A stretch of DNA of 64,000 bases from NCBI RefSeq assembly GCF_910589235.1, contig NC_060956.1, positions 21,933,973 through 21,997,972 on the forward strand, given 5' to 3'. This document shows, piece after piece, positions 49,111-60,656 of this stretch (the first letter of the stretch is position 1; the number at the start of each line of letters is the position of its first letter). The notes below the pieces were generated by a model that saw only the letters and a program-made list of their open reading frames with translations, did no database searches and was not told the origin of the DNA. The translations under genes and the position numbers were made by a program. This DNA comes from Vespa crabro. Its lineage: Eukaryota; Arthropoda; Insecta; Hymenoptera; Vespidae.

Positions 49111-49111
<1 letters not shown>
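48263..49111. other. unique noncoding sequence
   Basis: One + strand frame at 48380-48739 has a GC-rich, varied first half without a domain or convincing splice sites; left uncalled. Confidence 0.45.
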
Positions 49112-49157
<46 letters not shown>

Positions 49158-49172
49158 TCTATCTCTATCTCT
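49112..49172. repeat. (TC)n with TATC interruptions
   Basis: About 42 nt of perfect TC followed by CTAT-interrupted CT. Confidence 0.97.
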
Positions 49173-49618
49173 CGCTCACTCTTGCACGAGCTTTGTAGTT
49201 GAATTCATGTTTGCCGGCCTAGCTGGACGGACGACGATGAAAAGATTTTCCGTGTCCCGTAATGCATTGCCGGCTAGCACGAACGAAGACCATAACGGTA
49301 CAGCGATAACGACTCATTAATGCGCGAGATATTTGCACGCGCCGGCCGTCTCCGAGATAGAGTTCACCACTCGGGATTGATTATCTCGTGTGGTGCTACG
49401 GTCAGCCGCGGGCGTATACGATGTTTATAACTACTACGTGACCGTCGTGCATACAATACGTAGGTGTGGGTGTAACGCGAGGACAGAAGATGAGGAAAAC
49501 GTGCAAGAGGGGGAGAGAGAGAGAGATGATGAAGAAGGTGGAAGTAATTAGGGACATCGGAGAACGAAGAATTATCGTCGGTAAATATTTATATCTTGTC
49601 GGCTTCGAATCGCTTCTT

Positions 49619-49622
<4 letters not shown>
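49173..49622. other. unique GC-containing island between two CT tracts
   Basis: Mixed-composition sequence with CGCCGGCC and TTATAACTACTACG words and no long open frame until the GA-rich end; plausible regulatory DNA, not demonstrable here. Confidence 0.4.

Positions 49623-49684
<62 letters not shown>
49623..49684. repeat. (CT)n microsatellite
   Basis: About 55 nt of perfect CT. Confidence 0.97.
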
Positions 49685-49685
<1 letters not shown>

Positions 49686-51306
49686 TCGACGAAGATCGAA
49701 GTGAAATAGAAAGAGAGAAGGAAAGAGAAGCAAACTCTACGATTTACTTTGCACGAAGCGGACTGAGGGAAATCGTGGCGCATAAAATAGCTGGCGACGA
49801 GACGCTCGAGTAATTATTTCGATTCGTTTGCACGCCGATAACTCGAGAGTGCTCGTGCAAATATTTAAAAGAGAGAGTTTCACGAGGGTTGCTGAGCTAC
49901 GTCGAAAGAAATTATCTTCGTACGATCGATCGAGTTTCGTTCTCTTGTCTTTCATCGGGAAAACGATCGAATAAAATGAAAAATCGATGTTTTACGTTTC
50001 CTTACAGATAATCTAGATATTTCCTAACGCGTTTAAAATTATTATTATAAAAAAAAAAAAGGAAAAAAAATTAAAGAGGAGAAAAGATGGTTGTATTTGA
50101 GATTCCCAGTGAGAATAAAAATATTAAAAAAAGTTCAGTCGGCACTCTAAAAACGTCCGAAGAGCGCGAATAACTCGCGCGTAGCCTCGAAGTGTTGAGA
50201 CATGATTTTAATTAACCGACCTCTTGCGTTTTTGTCATCCCTGGCAACATTATAACTCGCACATACGAGATCACAGCTGTACGCGCATGTCTCTCTCTCT
50301 CTCTCTCTCACACATTTCCTTTTATTCTCTTTATTTTCTCGTGCGAACGAGAAAGAAATTACGTGCAAGCATACTCGAAAGGAGGTGACTCGCCGAGAAA
50401 AATTTAACCAACGCAAAGCATTTTCACCTTTACTCGGTGGAATTTCATTTTTCTACCGAGTAATCGTAAGAAGTATACTTACCTTCTATATTCCGTTAAA
50501 GTTACATGTGAATTTTTCAAGTTACATACTTACTCATGTACGTGCAACTACGAATATTTGAAACTATATATAACTTCTATAGATATATTTCTAATCTAGA
50601 TATATATATATATGACTCTAATTTCTCGAAACTGAATCCATTGGTTGGAGCAATTTGTATTTTAACCGATGAATTCTATAATTAAGCATTGTGCGGATTC
50701 GGCGCCATCAACAAGGCCGGGTATATAGATAGATACTATCGAACGATAGCGAATCGCGCCTATTTTCGAAAGGACTCGACTCGTTGCCAAGTGGCAGCAC
50801 GATTACGAGCCAATTGCGAACCGTAGTTAAGGTTAAGAGTGCACCGGAGCGGTTTTGGTACTCGAGGGGCGATAATTCGCGAGTGGCTCGTTACAGAGTA
50901 AAACGTCATCGTTCATCGTTTAACCGGAACACTTATGTACGTACGTACGTACGCTGTGCTCCAGAATCGAGTACAGTCCGTGATGGAACGTTAGGACGTT
51001 ATGTGCTGCTAGAATCGATCGAACCTATTCGAAAGCTTTTTACGAAGGAGGAGCCGTTTCCTTCTTCGTCGAGAAAGAGAAGTGGGTTGGTAATAGTCGA
51101 GGCTGTGCCATCGTACGAAGGCCCTGGCATAGGGTCCTTTACAATGGAAACACCTGCCCGATCCCGTTTAAGCGCGAGGGAACGGGATAAAGGACGACAA
51201 CACGGGCCACGTACGACGTAGGCCATTGTCACGGCGTGTACTATACCTACTACTACTCGAGAGCCTTGAGGGAGCGGAATTATTTTCACGAGTTCTAGCC
51301 AGGGAG

Positions 51307-51309
<3 letters not shown>
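49685..51309. other. unique noncoding sequence
   Basis: Contains an inverted CTATCG-AA-CGATAG motif at 50736-50749 and a (GTAC)n palindromic run at 50937-50954. The 145-codon + frame at 50784-51221 shows no domain. Confidence 0.45.

Positions 51310-51338
<29 letters not shown>
51310..51338. repeat. (CT)n microsatellite
   Basis: Perfect CT run of 28-29 nt. Confidence 0.95.
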
Positions 51339-51341
<3 letters not shown>

Positions 51342-53440
51342 TCTTTCTTTTTATACATATAGGTGCTTTTCGTACGGTCGGAGCAGGTGCTCGATCAGCT
51401 CGCACGGCTTCAATTCTCTTTTACGAGTCCCTTTACCCTCTTTTTCTCTTTGCCTTTCGTTAAACAAAAACGTCTCCATTCACGGCTCCGAAGCTTAATC
51501 CCCGAACGCGTTCCTTTTTTTCCCCTTTTTTTCCTTTTTTTTTTTATCGTCTACCACCTAGAAGAGTCGACGATGATCGTTTGTTTGCTCGAAACCCAGT
51601 TCACCGGTCGACGAGGAATTAACGCGACCTGGTACGCGACGCGATCTTTCCTTTCGATGTTTCATACTCTTCTAGTTCTCTCTCTTTCTCTCTCTGTTCA
51701 AGAAAAGGTTGAAAGCGTCACGCTCGAGGACACTTTTGCGGCCGAGTATACGAACGAATATTGCGGACGAACGATCCGAGCAAATAGCTGTCGCTGCCAA
51801 TTGCTCGTGGTCGATGGAACGGCAACGATCCACCTTACTTCGTTCCAACTTTTCTCTCTATCTCTGTCTGTCTCCTATACCCAGCGACCCTTCCCAATCG
51901 TCTTCCTTCCACACGTTCTCTCTCACCACTACCCCTTACGAGGGGAAAAACAGCGGCTAAACGGGCCGGAGCTCGAAGTAAGACGGTCGGGATAATAAAT
52001 CGTTCGACGAGCTTGTGCCAGGCTCTACCTTGAGAAAGAAAGAAAGAAAGAAAGAAAGAAAAGAGATCGAAAAGGAGAGAATCCAGAGTACCTGTATCCT
52101 GTTTGTTACCGAGGTAAAGAGAGCACGGCGACATGGTGGCTCGTAGAGAGCTAGTAGAAAAGGAAGGAGAAAAAAAAAAAAAGGAAAAGAAAAGAAAGAA
52201 GAAATCGAGATGGAACTCGGTTTAGGCTGCTTTCACACCGGACCTCCAATTTATGACGACATAGAGCCATTAACCTCGTGGCATCTCGCCCAGAAATTGA
52301 CTTTGCTTCCTCGCCCTCTTGAATTCACGTAGACTCTTGTTCTAAAGTTCAGGGTGAGGAAGGAGAAAAAGAGATAAGATGGAAATGGTTTTCTTGGGTG
52401 TTTTCCAAATCCACCGAGGCATGTGATCGTAAAACAGGCCAGGATTAGCGTAATACGTTTCTTGGATCTTTCATGTTCCATAATACATTACGATTTCAAG
52501 ATTTCCCAATGTTCCTTCGAACGTAGAAATAATTTCATCCACTACATACATTAGATTAATTCTTTGCTCTGTTGTATTAGTAATTTCACAACGTGTTGAA
52601 AGTTATGTCTTATATATTGGAAAGCATCGCGATGAAGGGGACGTTTGTCAGGCAATAAAATTCGCTACATAGTTCCTTATATCCCTCGATTACCCCCGAA
52701 GGAAAGTACTAGATGAACCAGGGTACTCGATGTATCTCTGTTTCAGGAGCTCTTCCGTACAACGTGACTTGAGAACAAAACAAGCACGACTACGATGTTC
52801 TCCGCAGTAGAACGATGGTAAGTACTTACTTACGTAGCAGTGATCTTTATCCGTTATACCAATAGTCTTTGCGAATTTACCCTCCAACATTTCTTATCTC
52901 GTTAGCTTAAATCCAGATGATTTTTAAGATACTCACGCGTTCATAGACTTAATCAAAGTCGTATCATTGTCTTTGATACGAACTCTTATCGATGATTCGT
53001 ATTTAGTTTTATCTTTATTTAAGTTTATCCTGTTTTCTTGATAGTTTCCACGATTATTCGCTTTCAACGGAAGGCGTAGGCTCGAACGAAGAAGAAAGAA
53101 GAACGAGAGACGAAAAAGGAAAAGAAAAGACGAACTCCCGTTCGTTCCGTTACTCGAGCACGTACAACGAGCCAACGAGTTGGATTCTAAATAGGGTTGG
53201 ATGTGGAACGTGTTAACGCGTCATAGGAAAGCAACGCCTACGAGCTCAGCGTATTTTCCAGTTGTCCGTAAGCGGAGAAACGAGGTGTCAAGAGCCGCTC
53301 GGTGGTTGTTGACCGACTCGATTGGCGACGCGATCGTTTCTAATCCCAGTAGTGAACAAGCTGGCCTTTCGTATTATAAATTAAATTCGTATCGATACGA
53401 GCGAGTATTTCTGTTTTGCCTGCCGACTTGGTAATTAGAG
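51339..53440. other. unique noncoding sequence with a possible noncoding exon
   Basis: At 52747-52817 a 71-nt segment is bounded by CTGTTTCAG and GATG|GTAAGTACTT, both good splice signals; all three frames contain a stop, so it could only be untranslated or noncoding. No gene is recognised elsewhere here. Confidence 0.4.
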
Positions 53441-53465
53441 AAAAAAAAAAAAAAAAAAAAAAAAA
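53441..53465. repeat. poly(A)25
   Basis: Twenty-five consecutive A residues; no upstream retroposon body is recognised. Confidence 0.95.
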
Positions 53466-55024
53466 GAAAACCAAGGGAAAGATATAGACGTAAACTCAAC
53501 AAATTCTTTCACGCATTTATCGCGTATTATTATCTACGTTCGTTTATAAATTGTTTTCTCCTTCTCCTTCTATACCTTCGCGTGCCGTCTGACCTACACA
53601 TTAGGTGTAAACATACAGAGCTCTATGAACGAATCGACACGTACTCATTCTTTTCTGTCTCGCCAAGCGTGCTCCGTCCGATACGATAAGAGCAACCAGT
53701 TCGGATCTTTGCGCGAGAAATAAAATAAGGAAAAGGAATAAAGTTAAAAAGGGATAATAACATAGATATGCAGCTGTTCTTTTCGAAAGAGAGCTAACGC
53801 AGGCCACGTTATCTCTAGACGCGAAACGAATTAGAATATTCGTCATTACATCTGCCGGAAATGACGAAGGATTTGTTCGAGGGTCTACTCGAAAAGTAAA
53901 TAAGAAAAAAGGATGTTACGTGGGTGTACGAACGACGAGACATTTAATCGAAAGAACATTCGAAGAAGTCAAAGAGAATAATATTTTTTCCTTTTCGTAT
54001 CCCATCGTTCTGTTCTATCGAAAATCTTAGCAAACTGTCCAAACAACCTAAGTATCTATTTCGAGACGAAAAAAAAAACATCGTATTGCGGGTTTTGGGA
54101 AAAGCAAAAAACGGGGCGCCGACGTAGGACGCTTACGGTACTGTGCCAACGAAGAAAAGGTCTGGTCTGGTGGATCGGAAACCGATTGAAAACGGACAAA
54201 AGATGTGGTATGCGAAATCTTAGCGAGAGTGAGAGAGAAAGAGAGAGTTTTCGAGTCGACGGAGCTCGCAATTTCGCAGGCGAATTACGGGGCTTTGCTT
54301 CGTTGTTGCTTGCGGTTTGGGTTTCCTCGTGAAATAAAGAGGACCGGCATCGCTCTCGTTTTCTCCGCCCTTACCATCTTTCCTTTACGACGAAAGCCGC
54401 ACACGCTATTTTCCTTTATTCCCCGCGACAAAGGGTCGGCGGGGACGCTACCGACAGAAGGAAAAGAAAGGAAGGAAGAAAGGAGGAGCAGAAGGAGGAG
54501 GTTAGGTATATATCGATTCGAGTTCGAGACCGAACTCGACCATCGAGAGAGATCTACCCCATCGAGAAAAACTCTCGCTTCTTTTGTCAGCTCGCTATTA
54601 TCGCGATCGGTGGAAAAATTTCATTGGCTTTGCTTTTTCGATTAAGATATTTTACCGCAGCTACGATTACTTCGATAACCGTTCGCTAATTGCTCTTAAT
54701 TGGCCGTTCGATAATTGCTTCGTCGTACGTCTATTACTAACGACGAATTATGCGCTTAGTCGAGCGTGCCCGACACGAGAAAGGATATCTCGCGGGGTCC
54801 ATGCGACTAATTCGAAACGAACGAAATTCTTTCTTCGAGAGGAAAGATAGAAAGAAAAAGGAAAAAAAAATAGAGGGAGAGAGAGGGAGAAAAAGAAAGG
54901 TATTCCGGTTATAATCGGAACGAGAACTGGAGGAATTAAAGATAAAAGATACCACTGTCAGCGATAAAGAAGTAGCCGCATAATCCCAACTGGCCCGAAG
55001 GTATAATGTACTTACAATTAGGTA

Positions 55025-55055
<31 letters not shown>

Positions 55056-55238
55056 TTTACCCCGCTCTCTTTTTCTCTTTCACCCTCGAAACTCACCCTT
55101 CGGCTCTTCAGCCATCGCCTCGTCCCCCGAACAAATTTCTTTTTCCCCATCTCGTCTCGACTCCACCGAGATGGAGAGAAAGAGAAAGAGATAGAGAAAT
55201 ATATATATATATATACCCTCTGTCTTTTATGCCTTAAT
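53466..55238. other. unique noncoding sequence
   Basis: (CT)n at 55024-55050 and a GA-rich block at 54845-54900. No recognised gene. Confidence 0.5.

Positions 55239-55277
<39 letters not shown>
55239..55277. repeat. (CAG)13 trinucleotide array
   Basis: Thirteen perfect CAG units, followed by TAG and CAG. A stop occurs directly after in the CAG frame, which argues against a polyglutamine exon. Confidence 0.97.
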
Positions 55278-55280
<3 letters not shown>

Positions 55281-55698
55281 CAGAGTCAGGGGTGGAAGGG
55301 TCCTTTCAGGAGCAACGGGCTGACCCACGAGGAACTACCGTCGTTCTCTCTTATATACATACTGCAAGAGGAAAAGAGAAGAGAAGAGAAAAGTAGAGAA
55401 AAAAAAGAAGGAGAAAAAACGAAAGAAAAAAAGGTAAGATCTACCCTCCGAGAACTTTGCCACGTCTCGTTAGAAGGGACTCGAAGGGCGAAGGTAGGAG
55501 AAAAGTCGAGGAAAAGAAAAGCTTTCTTCTCCCCCCATTCCCCGGCCTTTCTCTACGTCTTCCTCCTCCTCTTTTGAGCTTGGTCCTTTTCGCGATAGCT
55601 CCGAGGTTGAAATGCTAAAGTGGAGAGGGTGCGTGCGTCTGGGAAATCTGTTATTTTGCAACCCCTCGTAGCCAACACCTTCGGTGCTTCCACCTATA
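55278..55698. other. noncoding flank of the 55.7 kb element
   Basis: A purine-rich run at 55365-55432 ends in a GTAAGA word. No recognised gene. Confidence 0.5.
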
Positions 55699-56038
55699 CA
55701 GGGTGAAACCATTTAATGAGATTAATCGAAAATTATTTGCTTTTAAAATTAACCTCGTCGAATGAATCCAAACGTTCTCCTTTTCCTTCATTTATTTTTT
55801 TGTTTTTTTTTTTTTTTTTCTTATTTTAATCTCTTAAGACTCACGAATACACGGGATACGCGAAAGAAGCCGATCGTCGTACATCTCTTTTTACAAGTCA
55901 TATGGAAATATTATCGATGAAATAAAAATGATAAATACCTATATTTTTAAAGATCGCTCTCTTTGCACAGTCGACTACATTCGTTTAATTGGAAGGGACG
56001 GATATATTTGAGACGATCGTGTTAAATGGAACACCCTG
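55699..56038. mobile_element. MITE with CAGGGTG termini and TA flanks
   Basis: The left end reads CAGGGTG-AAA-CCATTTAA; the reverse complement of the right end reads CAGGGTG-TT-CCATTTAA. The perfect 7-bp terminus plus an 8-bp inner block lies exactly inside TA dinucleotides (55697-55698 and 56039-56040), the Tc1/mariner-type target duplication. The 340-bp interior is AT-rich, holds a poly(T)17 at 55803-55819 and has no coding capacity. Same terminus type as the 22.5 kb element, but the inner sequence differs, so it may be a sister subfamily. Confidence 0.6.
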
Positions 56039-56953
56039 TATGTATACGAGGGATAGAAGGAGTGTCATCCGGATCCACAGGGGAGAGAATTCGAACAAGG
56101 AGAGGGACGGGACTACACTGGAGAAACCTCTTTCGCTTTAGGAACTCATTGAGAAGTCTGTCGCCGTCGCTGCCACCCCGAAACGTCGTTCTAACCCCTG
56201 TTTAATCGGGTCACCCTTTCCATCCCCTCTTATTCTTCACCTCGAGTCGTGTATACATAAATGTACGCGAGAGTATCCATACGGTTCTATTGTGCATAAT
56301 GGATCGATGCCTTCTGAAAAGTAATACGAATGGATCGACTTTGTGCGATTCTTTTTTTTTCTTTTTTCTTTTTTTTTTGACATCTGGTTAAGCCGATGAT
56401 TTCTAATTCAGCGTGACGTTCAATTAGATAAACGAATAAATGATAGAGGGGTGCAGTTATCCAAATAAATAGAACGTTATACGAATGTTAGACGATTTTT
56501 TTCCTCTCCCCGATTTACTTGTGACTCGAATAGAAATTAAAAACAAGAAAATCAATCTTTCTTGAACGCAAATAACATCCGACGAAATTATTATCGAAAT
56601 TTTTAACGTGGAATACGTTCTCACGAACGGCAATAGAAAAGGGAGCCTTGATCGAGACGCGTCCGAGCTCACAGATACCGACATTAGTCCTTCGTTTCCT
56701 CTCTCTCTCTCTCTCTCTCTTCTTCATTCCCTCTATCCATCTCGGCCTCTCTCGCGAATCGACGATAGATTACGGTCGCGTGATTGCCCGAGCTCAGGGC
56801 GGTGCCCATATAATTACCCCCTTTTCCATGGTCCATCGGCCGGGCCTTTTACATCGTGCCCATCCCTCCTCGATTCGCAGCGAGGTTCCAATAAAGAAAA
56901 CAATGGGGCTTTCCTTGGTGAGGAAGGGACGCGGGAGTGATTCAGGGTGCACC

Positions 56954-56956
<3 letters not shown>
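56039..56956. other. unique noncoding sequence
   Basis: (CT)n at 56700-56720. No recognised gene. Confidence 0.5.

Positions 56957-57006
<50 letters not shown>
56957..57006. repeat. (AG)n microsatellite
   Basis: Perfect AG run of 50 nt. Confidence 0.97.
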
Positions 57007-57009
<3 letters not shown>

Positions 57010-57680
57010 TATACGTTCTTTTTAGTGCCGATTCACGTTGTCCATAATACGACGGGCGTACGGGTCACGCTCGGTCTGGCTCCTCTCTCTTTCTCCAACT
57101 CTCATTCCTCTCTCTTCATGCTTCGTGGCATAATAAATCCTTTCGCCGAACCGCTCGACCGGAAACCATACGATTTTGTACGCTCCAAACGTAGTACTTG
57201 TTGGTACGCGCACGACGATGACGATGGACTACGTATCGTATTAATTTTCTATCGAGAAAGAAGAAACGATCTCGAAGAATCGACCGTGAAAATATGTTAA
57301 GTAAAGATTACGTTAAATGATTTATTTCAGATTCTACTTCAAATCCTTACATTAGAAGAGTTTTTCTTATATTTTTGTTTCAAATACAGAAGAGAGCTCG
57401 GGTCCAATTCCGAGCAAATGGTTTTAAAAGTACTTTGTCACGATTCAAAGTTCAAAGCGAGAATACAAGTAGAAAATCTCTTCTACTCCATCTCTCTTTC
57501 TCTTTTTCTCCCTCCCTCTCTCTCTCTTTCTCTTTGAAAATCTTTGTACGCGTGCAAGGTGAACGCAATGTCGACGGTTCCGCGCACAGAATACCGGAAA
57601 CTTTGACGATTTCGCAGAGCCGATGGAGTCGTCCACGGATTACGTGACGTCGTTCTCCTCCGAAGCAGAGAATCCACCTA
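57007..57680. other. unique noncoding sequence
   Basis: No recognised gene; imperfect CT sequence at about 57509-57535. Confidence 0.5.

Positions 57681-57744
<64 letters not shown>
57681..57744. repeat. (TC)n microsatellite
   Basis: About 60 nt of TC with two T interruptions. Confidence 0.97.
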
Positions 57745-57858
57745 ACTCCCCTGTCTCTTCCCAGCGAGTTCTTCTCGAGAACTCGTTTAAGAGCTCGCTC
57801 GGTATTATTACACATTGAACCAAGAACGTTACCCGGTAGTTTCGCGAGATACTCTGCT

Positions 57859-57900
57859 CGACGACGAGGACGACGACGAGGACAACGACGAGGACGACGG
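57859..57900. repeat. (GAC)/(GAG) triplet array
   Basis: GACGAC and GAGGAC triplets, an imperfect acidic-type repeat in a noncoding setting. Confidence 0.85.
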
Positions 57901-57986
57901 CTCGCGAGAAACGGAGATATTCAAAAGTCGCTGTTCCTTCGCCCTATGAAGTTCCTGCAATAAGTTCTACCGTCTGCGGCGAATAT

Positions 57987-58436
57987 ATGCGAGTTTATTC
58001 GCTCGCCTTTCAACCCTCCGACCTCTTTCTCCTTCTCTCTTCTTCTTCTCTCCCTCCTCGAATACTCTTTACTCGAAGAGAAGAGCATTTTCCAGGCACG
58101 AACCATGCCGGAGATTTCGAGGCCATATACCGTTTGTGCCAAAGGATTCGCGTTATCCCGAAACGCGTTTCGCGTCGTAAAACATTTTTCTTATCCCTTT
58201 TTTTCTTTCCTTCCTTTTTTGTTGTGTCTCTCTTTTCTCCCTTCCCACCTTCTAGCCGCTTAACATGCTCGTTCGACTTCTCGTACCTTCCTTTCTACGA
58301 TCCCGCGTCGATCGTTTCTTTGGGCGAGGCACCAAAGGGTAAACTCGATTCTTTCACGGGCGAGCGAAGAATAGCGGTCGTCTCGTGTTTCGAAGCCACA
58401 TTGACAATGAGAAAGAAAGAAAGAAAGAAGGAAGGA

Positions 58437-58476
<40 letters not shown>

Positions 58477-58973
58477 AAGGGACAGGAGATGGAGAAGGAT
58501 GCGCGTTTGATCGTAAAAACCGCTTCACGCCACTTTTGATTTCCCTTTTGTCGCGTCTAACCGTAGGAGGCATCATCTCGAAAGATTCGTGCGAACGGAA
58601 GGAACGCGGCATGGTGGTGAACGCTTTCGCGCTGTCTACCGACACGTTCGAAATTCTGCGGGAACTACGGCGACGTTGGTACGACGACGAAAAAATGACT
58701 CGAAGGAAAAAGAAAAGGCGAAGAAACGCTCCGAGGACCGGTTTTTTTCTCGGTAAAAAATATTTTTTTTATATACGTCGTCGCCATTCGACACCGGACC
58801 GTTCTTTCTTTCTTTTCTTTTTCTTCTTTCGTCTTTCATTCCTTCTTTTTTTTTCTTCTTCCTCTTTTTACAATTTTTATTTTTTAATTCACACTCGATG
58901 CACGCTACGAGGCATTCACGATTCGAAGAATAAAATTGATACGATTGTTTTTTTAGTCCCTTTATGGGAGTGA
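57987..58973 (+). other. longest open frame in the window, coding doubtful
   Basis: A 328-codon ATG-initiated frame. It includes a Lys/Glu reading of the (GAAA)n at 58411-58476 and two Phe-rich readings of T-rich runs (about 58190-58230 and 58800-58880), which are stop-free by composition. The remaining segments are varied in composition but show no signal peptide, domain or motif I recognise. The antisense strand is also open over 58295-58645 and 58636-59043, suggesting low stop density rather than selection. No promoter, splice or polyadenylation evidence. Confidence 0.12.
58411..58476. repeat. (GAAA)n tetranucleotide array
   Basis: GAAA units with a few AAGG interruptions, about 60 nt. 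Confidence 0.95.
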
Positions 58974-59095
58974 GAAAGAAAGTAGAGGTAAAAATAACAC
59001 CAGCGGCGAACAATATTCGCGCGGTGACCTGTTTTTTAAACAAACGGGTTTTTTTTCTCTTTTCTTCTTTTTCTTTCCTGCTTTTTTTTCTTTTC

Positions 59096-59097
<2 letters not shown>

Positions 59098-59143
<46 letters not shown>
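59098..59143. repeat. poly(T)46
   Basis: Forty-six consecutive T residues, the longest homopolymer in the window. It could be the tail of a minus-strand retroposed sequence, but no body is recognised on its right side. Confidence 0.95.
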
Positions 59144-59145
<2 letters not shown>

Positions 59146-60017
59146 CGAGATCGTCGAAAAAAGAGGCGAATAAATACGGTAAATTATATCGGCACATGCG
59201 GTCGATAAAATATAGGTATCTCTTTCGCTCTTTAATAAATAATAAAAAGCATAGGGTGAGAGATATTGGTCTCGATTAAGCGAGCGCGAAATCTGCGAAA
59301 GGATACCAAAAGAATCTTTAATCACGTGCTGGAATCGATCGTGGCGTAATTACGTCTATTAGAGGGTAGACGAGAATCAAGAGGAGGAGGAGAAGATGAA
59401 GAAGGATGAGGAGTGGACGAGGAAGAAAAAGCGAACAAGTAAGCGCATACTCTCCCGTCCGGTTAACGAAGGGATATTAGATAATAAAAATGGCACCGAG
59501 CGCAAGAGAATTTCTGACGTGGCGCATCTCGCGAAAAATCGTCCGGTAAACGAAGTTACGTCAACGTCGTGGATATGACGACGATGTTGGTTGGTCTTGG
59601 TATAAATGGTGACTCGGTCGATCGGCAACCGATCGATGGTTTAGTTTTACAAATGCGAGTTCGAGCGTAGTAGCGCGCGGAGAATCGTTCGAACGACGTT
59701 GTACCTCTTTCTCCCTCGAAGCCTCGAGTAACAACAACGTCCACGGCAACGACAACGACAGCGGCAGCGACAGCTCCCTCTTCTCGCAACCTTCTTATTC
59801 TCGCCATCCTCCTCTCCTTGTTCTCATCGTCGACGAGCAAAACCCGGGCGAGTGATTAAAACGCCAGTGGATAGCGGCGGTCCAAGCGCGTCTCGAGGGT
59901 TAATTAAAACCTCTCTAATTATTTATAAACAGTCGTTTCTTTTCCCCGCGCGATAATAAACGCGTAACGTCACCGAGAAGAGAGAGGGAGAAGGAGAGAG
60001 AGAGAGAGAGAGAGAAC
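59144..60017. other. unique noncoding sequence upstream of the 60 kb promoter candidate
   Basis: No recognised gene. Composition moves from AT-rich to CpG-rich toward 60 kb, with triplet repeats near 59735-59785 and (AG)n at 59994-60014. Confidence 0.5.
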
Positions 60018-60117
60018 TCGCGATTGGTCCAGAGATTCCCTTGGAGTCGTCCGATTGGTCCAAGCATATAACCTTCTCTCCTTCTCTTTCTTTCCCTCTC
60101 AGGAGACTCCGCGCGGA
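60018..60117 (+). promoter_or_regulatory. candidate promoter with two inverted CCAAT boxes
   Basis: CGATTGGTCC occurs twice (ATTGG at 60023-60027 and 60054-60058), 31 bp apart or about three helical turns, directly after a GAGA tract. The palindrome TCCGCGCGGA at 60108-60117 is shared with the 3.5 kb island, where it also lies 3' of ATTGG boxes. CATATAA at 60065-60071 could serve as a weak TATA-like element. An ATG-free segment ending in a consensus donor follows, favouring + strand transcription. Promoter activity is inferred, not shown. Confidence 0.42.
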
Positions 60118-60363
60118 CTCGGTTCTTCCATCTTTCTCTCTCTCTCTCTCTCTCTCTCATTCGGAGCTTGTCCTCTTTCTCCTCGTAAAGGCCGACACCG
60201 GCTCCTCCGTATTACTAGTCCTCTCTCTCTCTCTCACCCTGTCTCTCTTGAGTTCTCTCGCTCGACGTCCGCCCTCTCTTTCCCTTTTCTCGCGCTCGAG
60301 CTCGGTCTACCAGCGCGTAATCTGTAAATCCTCGAGCGTGGAGAGAGAGAACGTAGAAGTCCG
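60118..60363 (+). other. putative untranslated first exon ending CCG|GTAAGT
   Basis: The stretch from the promoter candidate to 60363 contains no ATG and ends in CCG followed by GTAAGTT (GT at 60364-60365), a near-perfect 5' splice site. It carries two CT tracts (60134-60158 and about 60221-60235), common in insect leaders. The downstream exon is not found in the remaining 3.6 kb, so the intron probably extends past the window. The start is approximate. Confidence 0.38.
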
Positions 60364-60623
60364 GTAAGTTGCTCGAACGGAATCCTCCAGCTTCCCTCTC
60401 GCTCTCGCTCGTTCAACCTTCTTCTTCTTTCACCAATGTCGGGGCCTCTTTCTCTCGTCCGCGCGCACTTTTCACTCCGGGCTCCTCCGGTGCCCACTCG
60501 AGAAAGATGAAGAAGGAAGCAAGGGGGATTTCTTTCAGCGCCGATAAAAGCCTCGCCTCGCTGCCCAATATTGATTCGCGCTCTAATCTGCGGAGAGGCC
60601 CTTCGTTCCTTCTTTACTCTTCG

Positions 60624-60656
<33 letters not shown>

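Noticed and set aside
56122..56137. ACTGGAGAAACC resembling a zinc-finger TGEKP linker
   Set aside because: The Lys codon is missing and no Cys/His pattern flanks it.
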